DNA of 64,000 nt from Clostridiaceae bacterium. GTDB taxonomy: Bacteria > Bacillota > Clostridia > Peptostreptococcales > Natronincolaceae. The stretch spans positions 186,001-250,000 of the forward strand of contig JAHDLO010000010.1 of assembly GCA_018432235.1 (NCBI GenBank). Direction: 5' to 3'. The notes below the pieces were generated by a model. It was not told the DNA's origin, searched no databases, and saw only the letters and a program-made list of their open reading frames with translations. Below are positions 44,269 through 52,743 of this stretch, in pieces (the stretch's first letter is position 1; each line of letters starts with the position of its first letter). Both the position numbers and the translations under genes were made by a program.

Positions 44269-45156
44269 TTAGCTCTCAGCGGCAGACTTTAATCCGAAGT
44301 AGCTTCCCGCAACTCCCAAAACAATGCTCAGTGGAATGGTTAGTGTCACTATTTTAGAGATTATCCTGCCCTGGTCCGGTAGTGGAATGAAGGGTAAGGG
44401 TCCCAGCATCTGACCATAAATGAGCCTTAAAACACCTGTAGATAATAATATAGCTAAAAAACCGCCTCCTAAGGCTAAAAGCAGTCCACTCAATACAAAG
44501 GGTATTGATATGAAGCTCTCCGGTGCCCCCAGCAGTCGCAGAGTAATTATCTCTTCTCTGCTGTTGTAAATACCACTTCTTATCAGATGAGTAACAATAA
44601 CAAGCGTTGCTATCCCAACTGCAATAAACACCATATAAGAAATCAGTCTGAGGGCCTTCTCAATGTCCATTAGACTCTGCAGCACCTCTCTGTTATCTCT
44701 GATATAATCTACACCAACTAAAGTATTTAGCTGCTGTAGCACATTATCTATTTCCTTAATGTCTATTTTAACCTCTATATAGCTGGAAAAGGGATTATCC
44801 TCAAAATGTCTAAGGACCTCTGCATCCATCCCCAGTATTTCCACCATCTGACTGTAGGCTTCCTCTGCTGTTACCAGCTGGGTGCTCTCTACCCCATCTG
44901 TCGCCTTGACTTTTTCAGCTAGCACCGTTACCTCTGCAGCCTTCAATTCTTCGCTATAATAGAGGCTTATCTCAGCCTCACTTTGAATTTTCATAATAGC
45001 TTCGTTGCTGATAAACCAGCCGGTGGCCACCAGTATAAGAATGAAGAGTATTAGTCCAACACTGAAGATTGATAAAAGGTTTGAGGCCAGGTTTAGCTTT
45101 AGTATGGTCTTTGCTTCCTTAGAAAAATATCCGATATTATTCTTTATATTAAGCAT
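44269..45156 (-). CDS. ftsX: Cell division ABC transporter permease FtsX
   Basis: The 295-residue protein has the FtsX layout: cytoplasmic N-terminus, first membrane segment (about 25-48), a large extracellular loop (about 50-170) with EISLYYSEEL-type start and ADGVESTQLV-like region, then three membrane segments (about 172-285). A typical cytosolic loop IYNSREEIITLRLLGAPESF lies between segments two and three. It starts two bases after the ftsE stop. The extracellular loop would contact and activate a coiled-coil partner; the gene before ftsE encodes such a protein. Confidence 0.92.
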   Translation of the reverse strand: MLNIKNNIGYFSKEAKTILKLNLASNLLSIFSVGLILFILILVATGWFISNEAIMKIQSEAEISLYYSEELKAAEVTVLAEKVKATDGVESTQLVTAEEAYSQMVEILGMDAEVLRHFEDNPFSSYIEVKIDIKEIDNVLQQLNTLVGVDYIRDNREVLQSLMDIEKALRLISYMVFIAVGIATLVIVTHLIRSGIYNSREEIITLRLLGAPESFISIPFVLSGLLLALGGGFLAILLSTGVLRLIYGQMLGPLPFIPLPDQGRIISKIVTLTIPLSIVLGVAGSYFGLKSAAES

Positions 45157-45157
45157 A

Positions 45158-45832
45158 TTACGCCTCCCCCCAAGCCCTTTCCATTATTCTTCCATTTGAT
45201 ATTTCCACAATCCTTGAATCAAATCTATCCTCTATTAAATGCGTTGCGTGGGTTGTAACGACTACAGCAGTGCTGGCATCTCTGAAGGAATCCAATAGGT
45301 CCAATATCTTAATTGCATTTTCTCTGTCTAAATTTCCCGTCGGCTCGTCCGCCAGGATCAAGGCCGGTCTTCGTGCCACAGCCCTTGCTATAGATACCCG
45401 TTGACCCTCTCCCCATGACATATTGTCGACTAAGGCATTTAGCTTATGGCTAAGTCCAACCCTTTCAAGAGAATTTACCGCCTGCTCCTTTAACTCTTTT
45501 GATGAAAGCTCTAGAAACCTTAAGCCCATCATGACATTTTCAAGGGCGGTTCTGCCTTTAATCAATCTGAACTCCTGAAAAACCGGACCGATGCGCCTTC
45601 TTAGCCGTTGCAGCTGTGGGCCCTTTATATATGACATTGATTCTCCTAGAATTATTAATTCTCCTGCAGTAGGGACCTCCATGCCCATGAATAGCTTTAA
45701 TAGGCTGGTCTTACCTGAACCGCTTGGCCCTATTAAATACAGCATATCTCCTGCTTCTACTCGTATTTCTATTTCCTTTAAAGCCGATGTGCCATCGGGA
45801 TATTTCAGGTGGATTCCTCTAGCTTCTATCAT
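45158..45832 (-). CDS. ftsE: Cell division ABC transporter ATPase FtsE, with variant signature motif
   Basis: The 224-residue ATPase has Walker A GPSGSGKTSL, Q-loop PVFQEFRLIKGRT, Walker [13 protein letters not shown] and H-loop TTHATHL. The signature, usually LSGGEQQR, reads MSWGEGQRV here, so the first Gly is Trp and the Glu is shifted. FtsE drives conformational changes in FtsX rather than transport. The gene lies 15 bases after the coiled-coil protein gene and two before ftsX, forming one unit with order coiled-coil, ftsE, ftsX. Confidence 0.92.
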   Translation of the reverse strand: MIEARGIHLKYPDGTSALKEIEIRVEAGDMLYLIGPSGSGKTSLLKLFMGMEVPTAGELIILGESMSYIKGPQLQRLRRRIGPVFQEFRLIKGRTALENVMMGLRFLELSSKELKEQAVNSLERVGLSHKLNALVDNMSWGEGQRVSIARAVARRPALILADEPTGNLDRENAIKILDLLDSFRDASTAVVVTTHATHLIEDRFDSRIVEISNGRIMERAWGEA

Positions 45833-45847
45833 TTCTTTCCCTCCATA

Positions 45848-46957
45848 TCAAAGTAATCTCGGAACGATTAATAGCTCCAAATAACCATCAAATATACCGA
45901 TAGAACGTATGCTATTGCCTTCCGTAATAGGTGACAGGTCTATAATAATGGGGCCCTCTTTGAATAATTCGTCAATGGCTTCCTGCTTAAGCGGCATATC
46001 ATAAAAGCGTCCTTCCGCCACCAGCAGCTCCAGATTGTTCCCTGTCCTCACGACAAAATTTCCAGTCAGCTCCAGACCCTTTTCAGGCACCAACATTATT
46101 ACTTTATCCGCTGTAAGCTTAAATTCCAGCATTGATAGGTCAGGATTCGCCTTAAATATAGCGTTAAAATCCTTTTCATCTATTGCCACTCTTGCATTAA
46201 ACAGACCATAGGTAATCTTCAGTACATCCGGCGAAAGGTTTCCTGTCTTGATTACATTTGTTATGGTCTTCCTTAAGCCAGTTAAGCTGAGTGAAAGCTC
46301 CAACCACTGTTTTTGCAATAATTGAAGATTCTCCCTAAAATACTTGCCCTCATCACCTAGGGCTGTGAGGCTTATTTCCAGCTCCTGCCTCAGTAATTGG
46401 TTTTCTGCAATTCTATCCTTAAGCTCCAGCTCCAATGCCTCTAATTTAGTCCTTCTCTCCGCCAAGAAGGCCCCTTCTGTCTGAAGCCTTTCCTTGCTTT
46501 CCTCCAGCTCCTCCAGCAGAGCCCCGGAACCCCTTGTAAACTCTCTTATGATGTTTACACGCTCTAGCAGGTCCCCAAGGCTTCGGGAGGATATTATGAC
46601 ATGAAGATAGGAAGCAGCCCCTCTCCTTTGGTAGCCCCTTAGCACCTCCTGGAGGATATCTCGTTTATTGCTATAGCGCTCTTCCTCCAGCTTTAGCCTG
46701 TTGCTGATGTCCTCAATCTCTTCAGACAAGAGGGCGACCTCCTTCGCTATTTCCTCCTCCTGACGCTGAGCCTCGTCTATTTCCTGTGTTATGTCAAAAA
46801 GTGTCTGAAGGATTTCCTTTTCCTCCTGCGAAATTTCTGCCAGCCTCTCCTGTATAGGCGTCAAAATATCTGCCTGAACAACTAAAGGCATTTGAAATAA
46901 AGCCTGTATTAGTAAAGCTGCACATATGATAGCTGCTGTAGTTTTTAGCTTTTTCAT
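45848..46957 (-). CDS. Secreted PcsB/EnvC-like coiled-coil protein with non-hydrolase C-terminus
   Basis: The 369-residue protein has a signal peptide (about 1-29, VVQA/DI), then two long coiled coils (about 30-235) divided by YLHVIISSRSLGDLLERVNI, which is characteristic of PcsB/CwlO-type FtsX partners. Those proteins end in a CHAP, NlpC/P60 or M23 hydrolase domain. Here the C-terminal 130 residues (LKITYGLFNARVAIDEKDF to LELLIVPRLL) show no catalytic Cys/His or metal motif and look like a beta-rich DUF2993/DUF2140-like domain. The gene is first in the operon with ftsE and ftsX. It may regulate an external hydrolase. Confidence 0.8.
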   Translation of the reverse strand: MKKLKTTAAIICAALLIQALFQMPLVVQADILTPIQERLAEISQEEKEILQTLFDITQEIDEAQRQEEEIAKEVALLSEEIEDISNRLKLEEERYSNKRDILQEVLRGYQRRGAASYLHVIISSRSLGDLLERVNIIREFTRGSGALLEELEESKERLQTEGAFLAERRTKLEALELELKDRIAENQLLRQELEISLTALGDEGKYFRENLQLLQKQWLELSLSLTGLRKTITNVIKTGNLSPDVLKITYGLFNARVAIDEKDFNAIFKANPDLSMLEFKLTADKVIMLVPEKGLELTGNFVVRTGNNLELLVAEGRFYDMPLKQEAIDELFKEGPIIIDLSPITEGNSIRSIGIFDGYLELLIVPRLL

Positions 46958-47112
46958 TAAAGTAAATCCTCCTAGCCCACTAGATTACTTCATTTATAAT
47001 ATACAAAATAGTCTGCTATGCTTATTGTATCAAAATAAATAGCTTGTTTAAATAAGGAGTTATTTGCTTTTGAAATGAGAGCGCCTCATTGTATGGTATA
47101 TATGCCAATTAT

Positions 47113-47208
47113 TTCGTCTAAAATTATCAAACCAAATAATAGCCGAAATCCAAATTGACAGCGCGATGTATGTCCGCTATGATATTATAAACATTTATTT
47201 TAGACGAA
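47113..47208. repeat. 12-base inverted repeat flanking the HTH-TPR promoter
   Basis: TTCGTCTAAAAT (47113-47124) and ATTTTAGACGAA (47197-47208) are perfect complements 72 bases apart, one on each side of the promoter. A looping operator for the regulator is possible. Confidence 0.6.
47155..47183 (+). promoter_or_regulatory. Promoter of the HTH-TPR regulator
   Basis: TTGACA, 17-base spacer, TATGAT on the plus strand. The leader of about 160 bases contains a hairpin GGCTGTC/GACAGCC (47273-47293). Confidence 0.78.
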
Positions 47209-47349
47209 GGGGCGATTACATTTACTATATGCACAGAGCGTGGAACAGGGGCAGTGCTTTGTACGACTGATAGGCTGTCGGCGTTTGACAGCCAAAATTT
47301 GATTGTACCGATTTGGGGAATATGATTTATTTAAGGGAGGCTGTGATAA

Positions 47350-48624
47350 ATGAAAGGCTATGCCCATATTGTGGGAATGATGATTAAGAAATACAGGCTT
47401 CAGCAAAACATGAGCCAGGAAACCCTTTGTAAAGGAATTTGTGCTGTTTCATATCTAAGCAAGATTGAGAAGGGCACGGTAATATGTAGCGAAGAAATAC
47501 TGGACAGGCTATTTAATGTCTTAGGTATTACGCCACCCTCCACTTTAGCTCTGGATACCTGGAGCCTCAAGCTTCAGGAATACTTTCACCATTATTTCTA
47601 CTTAAATAGCGAAGAAAGAGAGATAATATTCGAAGAATTAAAAGCTGCAAAGCATAATCTGCATCATTCCACTTTGGTATTTGATATAGCCTTAGCTGAG
47701 ATATATGAGGCATATACCATAGAAAATGAATTACATACACTTAAGGATGAATGTCTTCAACTGCTGAAATATGTCGATCATATGGAGGATATTCAGGCTT
47801 ATAGGCTCTATCATATTCTTGGCATGATCGAAATCGGAATTTCGGATTTATCGCCACAGGGTCGTCACTATTTTCAGTTGGCCCTTAATAGACGAAGGGA
47901 TGGTGTGGCACTGGCATCGATGTCCATTGCAAATTACTCCTTAGGCAATTATTTGGAGAGTATTACGATAGGAAATGAGGGCTATAGCTTGTTGATGGAA
48001 GAAGGTAATGCACCAAGGGCTATTTCCCTCTGCTTTATAATTGCCGCTGCATATGCCAACTATAGGGATACCAACAAAATGCTACAGTATTATAATAGAA
48101 TATTGTCCTTGTATCACTATACCAAGGATATCTTTCAGAAATGTCATATATATTACAATATTGGTGCTACCTATCTTATAATTAAGGACTATGACAAAGC
48201 CTTATACCATCTTGAAAAATCCCTAGACCTCTTCCACCCGCAGGATCATAGCCCTCAAGAGTATCTGTTGCTGCTGCAGAAGCTTTTTCTTACCCATATG
48301 GCTCTGAGTCAAAGAGATCTGGCAGGAAAATTTCTATTGGAGGCCAAGGATATATACTATGCAGCTTCTTCAGAAGGAATCAGCCAATCCTTAAGGGTCT
48401 CCTTGATTTGGATGGAAATCATGTATAGCAAGGAAGATTATCTCCAGGATGAAGTATATTTGCAGACTATTAAGGGTATTTTTGAGGATTCACTAAAGGA
48501 TTCACATCATGGCTTCAATATGTTTTACGGACAATATTTAATTGAAGCCTATAAAGCCCAAAGGAAATATAAAGAGGCTTTGAAGATAACGGAGATGTTA
48601 TATGTAAAAAATGATTTTTCATAA
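47350..48624 (+). CDS. HTH-TPR transcriptional regulator (RRNPP-like)
   Basis: The 424-residue protein has an N-terminal Xre-type HTH (about 8-62; KYRLQQNMSQETLCKGICAV, SYLSKIEKGTVICSEEIL) and a long helical C-terminus with TPR-like repeats, for example AISLCFIIAAAYANYRDTNK and HIYYNIGATYLIIKDYDKAL. This architecture is that of peptide-sensing regulators such as PlcR, PrgX and Rgg. The ATG follows AAGGGAGG. An MFS exporter gene lies 112 bases downstream in the same direction. I could not find a convincing pheromone precursor gene nearby, so peptide sensing is only a possibility. Confidence 0.85.
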   Translation: MKGYAHIVGMMIKKYRLQQNMSQETLCKGICAVSYLSKIEKGTVICSEEILDRLFNVLGITPPSTLALDTWSLKLQEYFHHYFYLNSEEREIIFEELKAAKHNLHHSTLVFDIALAEIYEAYTIENELHTLKDECLQLLKYVDHMEDIQAYRLYHILGMIEIGISDLSPQGRHYFQLALNRRRDGVALASMSIANYSLGNYLESITIGNEGYSLLMEEGNAPRAISLCFIIAAAYANYRDTNKMLQYYNRILSLYHYTKDIFQKCHIYYNIGATYLIIKDYDKALYHLEKSLDLFHPQDHSPQEYLLLLQKLFLTHMALSQRDLAGKFLLEAKDIYYAASSEGISQSLRVSLIWMEIMYSKEDYLQDEVYLQTIKGIFEDSLKDSHHGFNMFYGQYLIEAYKAQRKYKEALKITEMLYVKNDFS

Positions 48625-48736
48625 ATCACCTATATTTTGAGGACTTAACTTAATATTCATATTAAAATTTTCCCAAAATAACCATATCCCATACACCTAA
48701 GCCGAAATGATATACTAAGGTAGAGGTGATTAAATT

Positions 48737-49957
48737 ATGAATGAAAAGCTATGGACAAAGAACTTTACGATTATGATGATTGGTACAATTATATCCGCCA
48801 TTGGCGGAGTCGGTCTAAGTCTGGCCCTCTCTGTTACCGTTTATGACAACACTGCTTCAACACTGCTTACTGGATTATACAGTGCAATCACTATTATGCC
48901 ATCGGTGGTTATGCCCCTCTTTATTGGCCCCCTGATAGACCGCTATTCTCGAAAGAAAATTATAGTTGGTTCTGATGCCCTAATGGGGTTTGTTTTTTTG
49001 CTGTTTACCCTTCTCATACGAAAATGGGATTTTAATTATTACATATATGTTGCCATTGGTATTATAATCAATGTCAATGGTGTCATTTATATGCTGGCCT
49101 ACGAAAGCCTATTCCCAAACCTAATACCAAAGGGTAGATATCAAAAGGGCTACTCTATAGCCACTCTAATTTATCCATTGACAAATGTGCTGGTATTGCC
49201 TGTGGCTACCCTTGTATTCCAGAATTATGGTGTCGCCGCCCTCTTTCTTGCTGAAGGCGTGTTTCTACTGATTGCCTCCGCCTTTGAATTCTTTATCGAT
49301 TTTAAAGAGGAGTTTGTCACTAAGAAAAAATTCGAGCCCTCTGCCTACCAAAATGACATTAAAGAGGGGCTTCAGTACTTGATTCAAGAAAAGGGCATTT
49401 GGAGTGTATATCTATTCTTTGTGGTAATGATGTTCAGCGACGGTATATCTGTGCTGGTATACCCCTTCTTTGAAAAGAGCGCCACCCTTTCAATTGTGAA
49501 TTATTCACTGCTGCTTTCCCTTCAATCCGGAGGCTATATGTTCGGTGGTTTTTTTCACTATTTTGTCAAATTGCCTACAGAAAAGCGTTTTCTCATTTCA
49601 ATAGCTGTCTACAGCATGTTTGCTGTTTTAGGTGGCCTATTCTTCTTTATGCCCTTCTATCTGATGCTGGTATCGAAGTTTCTGCTGGGCTTCGGAGGGA
49701 TGAATTCTGCAAACATTAGGGTCAGCTCAATTAATCATTATATACGAGATGAAATGAGGGGTCGGATAAATGCGGTATATCATATGCTGGTTAGTATTGC
49801 TATGATATCAGGAAGACTAGTTGCCGGTTGGCTGGGAGAGTTCTTAGCATATCCCCTCATTGCTATTCTCTATGGTATATTCATTCTCCTGGGCATTTAT
49901 TTCTTCATCATGCCCAACAGACAAGAGGTCAAGGTGCTATATAACAGAGAGGTATAA
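48737..49957 (+). CDS. MFS transporter (MFS_3/EntS-like exporter)
   Basis: The 406-residue protein has about 12 membrane segments, with the motif-A loop GPLIDRYSRKKIIVGSDALMG between segments two and three and a second-half counterpart near YIRDEMRGRINAVYHM, where the MRGR pattern is typical of MFS_3 exporters (macrolide, siderophore or drug efflux). It has its own TAGAGGTG ribosome site and probably belongs to the regulon of the adjacent HTH-TPR protein. It may also link to the iron genes that follow, but substrate cannot be read. Confidence 0.9.
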   Translation: MNEKLWTKNFTIMMIGTIISAIGGVGLSLALSVTVYDNTASTLLTGLYSAITIMPSVVMPLFIGPLIDRYSRKKIIVGSDALMGFVFLLFTLLIRKWDFNYYIYVAIGIIINVNGVIYMLAYESLFPNLIPKGRYQKGYSIATLIYPLTNVLVLPVATLVFQNYGVAALFLAEGVFLLIASAFEFFIDFKEEFVTKKKFEPSAYQNDIKEGLQYLIQEKGIWSVYLFFVVMMFSDGISVLVYPFFEKSATLSIVNYSLLLSLQSGGYMFGGFFHYFVKLPTEKRFLISIAVYSMFAVLGGLFFFMPFYLMLVSKFLLGFGGMNSANIRVSSINHYIRDEMRGRINAVYHMLVSIAMISGRLVAGWLGEFLAYPLIAILYGIFILLGIYFFIMPNRQEVKVLYNREV

Positions 49958-50108
49958 TCTATGCACAATATCCACAATTCCTATAAGGTAGGTCTTTAAT
50001 ATCCCCAAATTTGTGGATAAACCTGTTGATAATGTGTGTATATTATGTGGATTAGGGGTGTATAACTCACCTGCATTAGATATTCTTTAGTCATTATTTC
50101 CAAATTTA

Positions 50109-50137
50109 CGTGCCAAACAAAACGTCCCCATGGCACG
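50109..50137. repeat. REP-like hairpin, copy 1
   Basis: CGTGCCA and TGGCACG form perfect 7-base arms around AACAAAACGTCCCCA. The core GTGCCAAACAAA-CGTCCC recurs at 50224-50277. Confidence 0.55.
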
Positions 50138-50141
50138 AAAT

Positions 50142-50175
50142 AAAACCCCTGTAGCATGCTGACTACAGGGGTTTT
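50142..50175. terminator. Strong bidirectional terminator between MFS and feo genes
   Basis: A 13-base perfect stem AAAACCCCTGTAG with CTACAGGGGTTTT and an 8-base loop; T runs at both 3' ends. Confidence 0.9.
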
Positions 50176-50223
50176 GAATTTAATTCTGTATTTTGTTTTG
50201 TACTAGAAATCTACTGAGGCAGC

Positions 50224-50277
50224 GTGCCAAACAAAGCGTCCCTTTGACCCTTTGACATGTTTTAGGCTTTGTGGCAC
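50224..50277. repeat. REP-like hairpin, copy 2, overlapping the Cys-rich peptide gene
   Basis: GTGCCA-aa-CAAAGC pairs with GCTTTG-TGGCAC across a 28-base loop that starts GTCCC. The right arm is inside the last codons of the gene at 50262-50399. Confidence 0.5.
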
Positions 50278-50399
50278 TTACTTGTGTCTGAGCAGCTGCT
50301 GCCGCAGCTGCATTTTTTTTCTTTTGAATCTCTATAAACCTTTGTAGCTGCAAATATTATAATACCGGCAAAGACCAAACCAATCACTAAATTAGCCAT
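50262..50399 (-). CDS. FeoB-associated Cys-rich membrane peptide
   Basis: A 45-residue peptide that starts MANLVIGLVFAGIIIFAATK, one membrane helix, and ends in a Cys-rich cytoplasmic tail (KKCSCGSSC, then Cys in SKCHKA). This is the pattern of the FeoB-associated Cys-rich family. The ATG overlaps the feoB stop (TAATG) by one base, so translation is coupled. It probably assists Fe(II) transfer or Feo complex assembly. The end of the gene forms one arm of a REP-like hairpin. Confidence 0.88.
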   Translation of the reverse strand: MANLVIGLVFAGIIIFAATKVYRDSKEKKCSCGSSCSDTSKCHKA

Positions 50400-52354
50400 T
50401 ACGCTTCAACTCCTAATTCGGTACGTTTTGTATCTGCTTTTTTAATAATTACTACCAGGAAGGTTGCAATCAAGGCTGTTACGACAATTGCAGGTATAAA
50501 TCCTACTGCTGGCTCACCATATACAATTAATGAACCTATTTGAGTAATCAGCATTGCTAAGGTATAGCCTACACCAAACTGGAAGGCTAAAGCCCTGAAT
50601 AACCATTTTTTTGAACCCATTTCAGAGTTCATTGCCCCTATAGCGGCAAAGCATGGTGGCGTAAATAGGTTAAATACCAGGAATGCATAGGCTGTAACAG
50701 GTGTGAAGAATTGAGACAACGCACCACCCGGTATGTGTAAAGCCTCCTCTGAAGCCACTGCCAGTAATACAGCAAAGGTTGCAACGACATTTTCCTTAGC
50801 GATAAAGCCTGTAATTGATGCTGCTGCCATCTGCCAGCCCATGAAGCCTAAAGGTATTAAAATCGGTGCAATCAGTGAACCAAGGGATGCTAAAATACTC
50901 AAACTTTGATCCTCCACCGGACTTAAATTCCAGCTATAGGCCTGTGCAAACCAAACCAAAGTGTTACATACCAGAATTATTGTTGATGCCTTATAAATAA
51001 ATGCCTTAGCCTTATCAATCATTTGGAAAAATGCATATTTAACACTTGGCACCTTATAATCCGGTAGCTCCATAATGAATTGTGAGGTATTTTCCCATAC
51101 AAATATTTTTTGTAATAAAAGTCCACCAATAACGATCATAGTAATTGCAATAAGATACATGCTTGGCCCTACCCAAGTCTTGTCAGGGAAAAATACTGCC
51201 GCAAATAAAGCAATTATCGGTAGCTTCGCACCACACGGCACAAAGGGAGTTAATATTGTTGTCATTCTTCTTTCATTGATATCCTCGATCGTTCTGGTTG
51301 CCATAACACCTGGAATTGCACAACCGGAACCAACAATCATAGGTATGATTGACTTACCGGACAAACCTATCTTTTTGAAGAAACGGTCCATAACCACAGC
51401 AACCCTTGCCATGTATCCACAGTCCTCTAATAATGATAAGCAGAAGAATAATACCATAACCAGCGGCAGGAAACCAACAACTGCCCCAACACCACCTATA
51501 GCACCATCTACTATTAGAGCCTGCAGCAGCTCATGAACGCCTAAGCCTTCAAGGAAGGCAGTTGCTGCCTCTGGAATAATTTCACCAAAAAGCACCTCAT
51601 TGAAATACTCAGATAAATACCCACCAAGGCCTCCGATGGAAAAGGAATATACAGCCCACATAACAAGGAAGAAAATTGGCAATCCTAACCATTTATGCGC
51701 AACGATTCTATCGAATTTATCTGATGTACTAACCTTGCTGGCATCTCTTGTTTTCACCTGACACCTTGCAACTATGCCATCAATGTACTTCTGTCTGGCT
51801 AAGTCTGGATCCGCAGAATCCATTCCTTCAAAAACAGGCGCCGCTTGCGGCTTCTTTTCTTTGCCAGCTTGGACTGCTTCATTAATTAGGTTCAGTAAGC
51901 CTTCCTCTGATGTAGCAGTAGTAGGAATAACCTTACATTTTAATTCCTTGCTTAAAGCAACATGATCTACTGTATCGCCTCTTTTAGAGACGATATCGCT
52001 TTTATTAAGCGCTATAACTACAGGTACACCAAGCTCCAAAAGCTGTGTCGTAAAAAATAAGCTTCGTCCGACGTTGGCACCATCCACAATGTTGATAATA
52101 ACATCTGGCTCTTCCCCTAAGATAAAATCTCTGGTGATTTTTTCCTCACCGGTAAAGGGTGAAATAGAGTATGTACCAGGTAGGTCGACAACCTTAAGCG
52201 CTTCGCCTTTTTGGTTATACTTTTTCTTTAAATCTGCTTCTTTAATTGCCACAGTAACACCTGGCCAGTTCCCCACATTTTCAGATTTTCCTGTAATGGC
52301 ATTAAACAGAGTGGTCTTCCCGGAGTTAGGGTTACCTGTTAATGCAATTTTCAT
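50399..52354 (-). CDS. feoB: Ferrous iron transport protein B
   Basis: The 651-residue Fe(II) permease has an N-terminal G domain: G1 GNPNSGKTTLFNAITG, GNWPGVTV switch region, G3 DLPGTYSISPF, G4 ALNKSD. A helical GDI region follows, then about eight membrane segments with two Gate-type repeats (for example GCAIPGVMATRTIEDINERR and FVPCGAKLPI with the conserved Cys). Length is somewhat short for FeoB but complete. It lies downstream of feoA with a Fur-like box and an AT-rich hairpin in the 112-base gap. Confidence 0.95.
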   Translation of the reverse strand: MKIALTGNPNSGKTTLFNAITGKSENVGNWPGVTVAIKEADLKKKYNQKGEALKVVDLPGTYSISPFTGEEKITRDFILGEEPDVIINIVDGANVGRSLFFTTQLLELGVPVVIALNKSDIVSKRGDTVDHVALSKELKCKVIPTTATSEEGLLNLINEAVQAGKEKKPQAAPVFEGMDSADPDLARQKYIDGIVARCQVKTRDASKVSTSDKFDRIVAHKWLGLPIFFLVMWAVYSFSIGGLGGYLSEYFNEVLFGEIIPEAATAFLEGLGVHELLQALIVDGAIGGVGAVVGFLPLVMVLFFCLSLLEDCGYMARVAVVMDRFFKKIGLSGKSIIPMIVGSGCAIPGVMATRTIEDINERRMTTILTPFVPCGAKLPIIALFAAVFFPDKTWVGPSMYLIAITMIVIGGLLLQKIFVWENTSQFIMELPDYKVPSVKYAFFQMIDKAKAFIYKASTIILVCNTLVWFAQAYSWNLSPVEDQSLSILASLGSLIAPILIPLGFMGWQMAAASITGFIAKENVVATFAVLLAVASEEALHIPGGALSQFFTPVTAYAFLVFNLFTPPCFAAIGAMNSEMGSKKWLFRALAFQFGVGYTLAMLITQIGSLIVYGEPAVGFIPAIVVTALIATFLVVIIKKADTKRTELGVEA

Positions 52355-52379
52355 ATGAATCCCCCTTTGTAAATTTATT

Positions 52380-52398
52380 GATAATGATAATTATTTTC
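52380..52398. promoter_or_regulatory. Fur-like box upstream of feoB
   Basis: GATAATGATAATTATTTTC, 17 of 19 matches to the classical GATAATGATAATCATTATC. It lies 26 bases before the feoB start. Confidence 0.75.
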
Positions 52399-52415
52399 AT
52401 TCAAACGACAAAATT

Positions 52416-52440
52416 ATATGCTATAGCATTTATAGCATAT
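52416..52440. repeat. AT-rich hairpin between feoA and feoB
   Basis: ATATGCTATA and TATAGCATAT, perfect 10-base arms with a 5-base loop; AATTTTG follows on the minus strand. May attenuate or stabilise the feoA message. Confidence 0.5.
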
Positions 52441-52466
52441 ATATTTTATCGTTTTATAAATTGAAG

Positions 52467-52682
52467 CTATCCTTCTACTACTATAGATTTTGCCATATTC
52501 TCATCTAATGCATATCTACTGTCTTTGATATTCACCACATAATTTCCTGCCAGCTTGGAAATCAGCGTAATTTCCTCACCTTCGAAGCAACCTAAAGTAA
52601 ATAGAAATTTCTTGACCTTTTCTTTTCCCTCAATACGTAAGATATTAAAGGTTTCACCAGATTTTGCCTTAGATAATAACAT
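52467..52682 (-). CDS. feoA: Ferrous iron transport protein A
   Basis: A 71-residue SH3-like protein that supports FeoB. The core FTLGCFEGEEITLISKLAGN and end YALDENMAKSIVVEG are typical. ATG at 52682 begins MLLSKAKSGETF, with GAAGG and AGGTGG upstream; the longer reading to 52745 runs through the Fur-like box and is unlikely. It is first in the operon feoA-feoB-Cys-rich peptide. Confidence 0.9.
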   Translation of the reverse strand: MLLSKAKSGETFNILRIEGKEKVKKFLFTLGCFEGEEITLISKLAGNYVVNIKDSRYALDENMAKSIVVEG

Positions 52683-52724
52683 AACCTTCACCCACCTAAA
52701 TGAAAATAATATACTTCCTCTTAT

Positions 52725-52743
52725 GATAAAGAGTATCATTTTC
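52725..52743. promoter_or_regulatory. Fur-like box upstream of feoA
   Basis: GATAAAGAGTATCATTTTC, about 15 of 19 matches to the Fur consensus. TTGACA lies just upstream on the minus strand (52759-52754), so the box probably overlaps the promoter. Confidence 0.6.

Noticed and set aside
47229..47270. Pheromone-like short frame in the leader of the HTH-TPR regulator
   Set aside because: 13 codons, no ribosome site at proper distance and no signal-peptide character.
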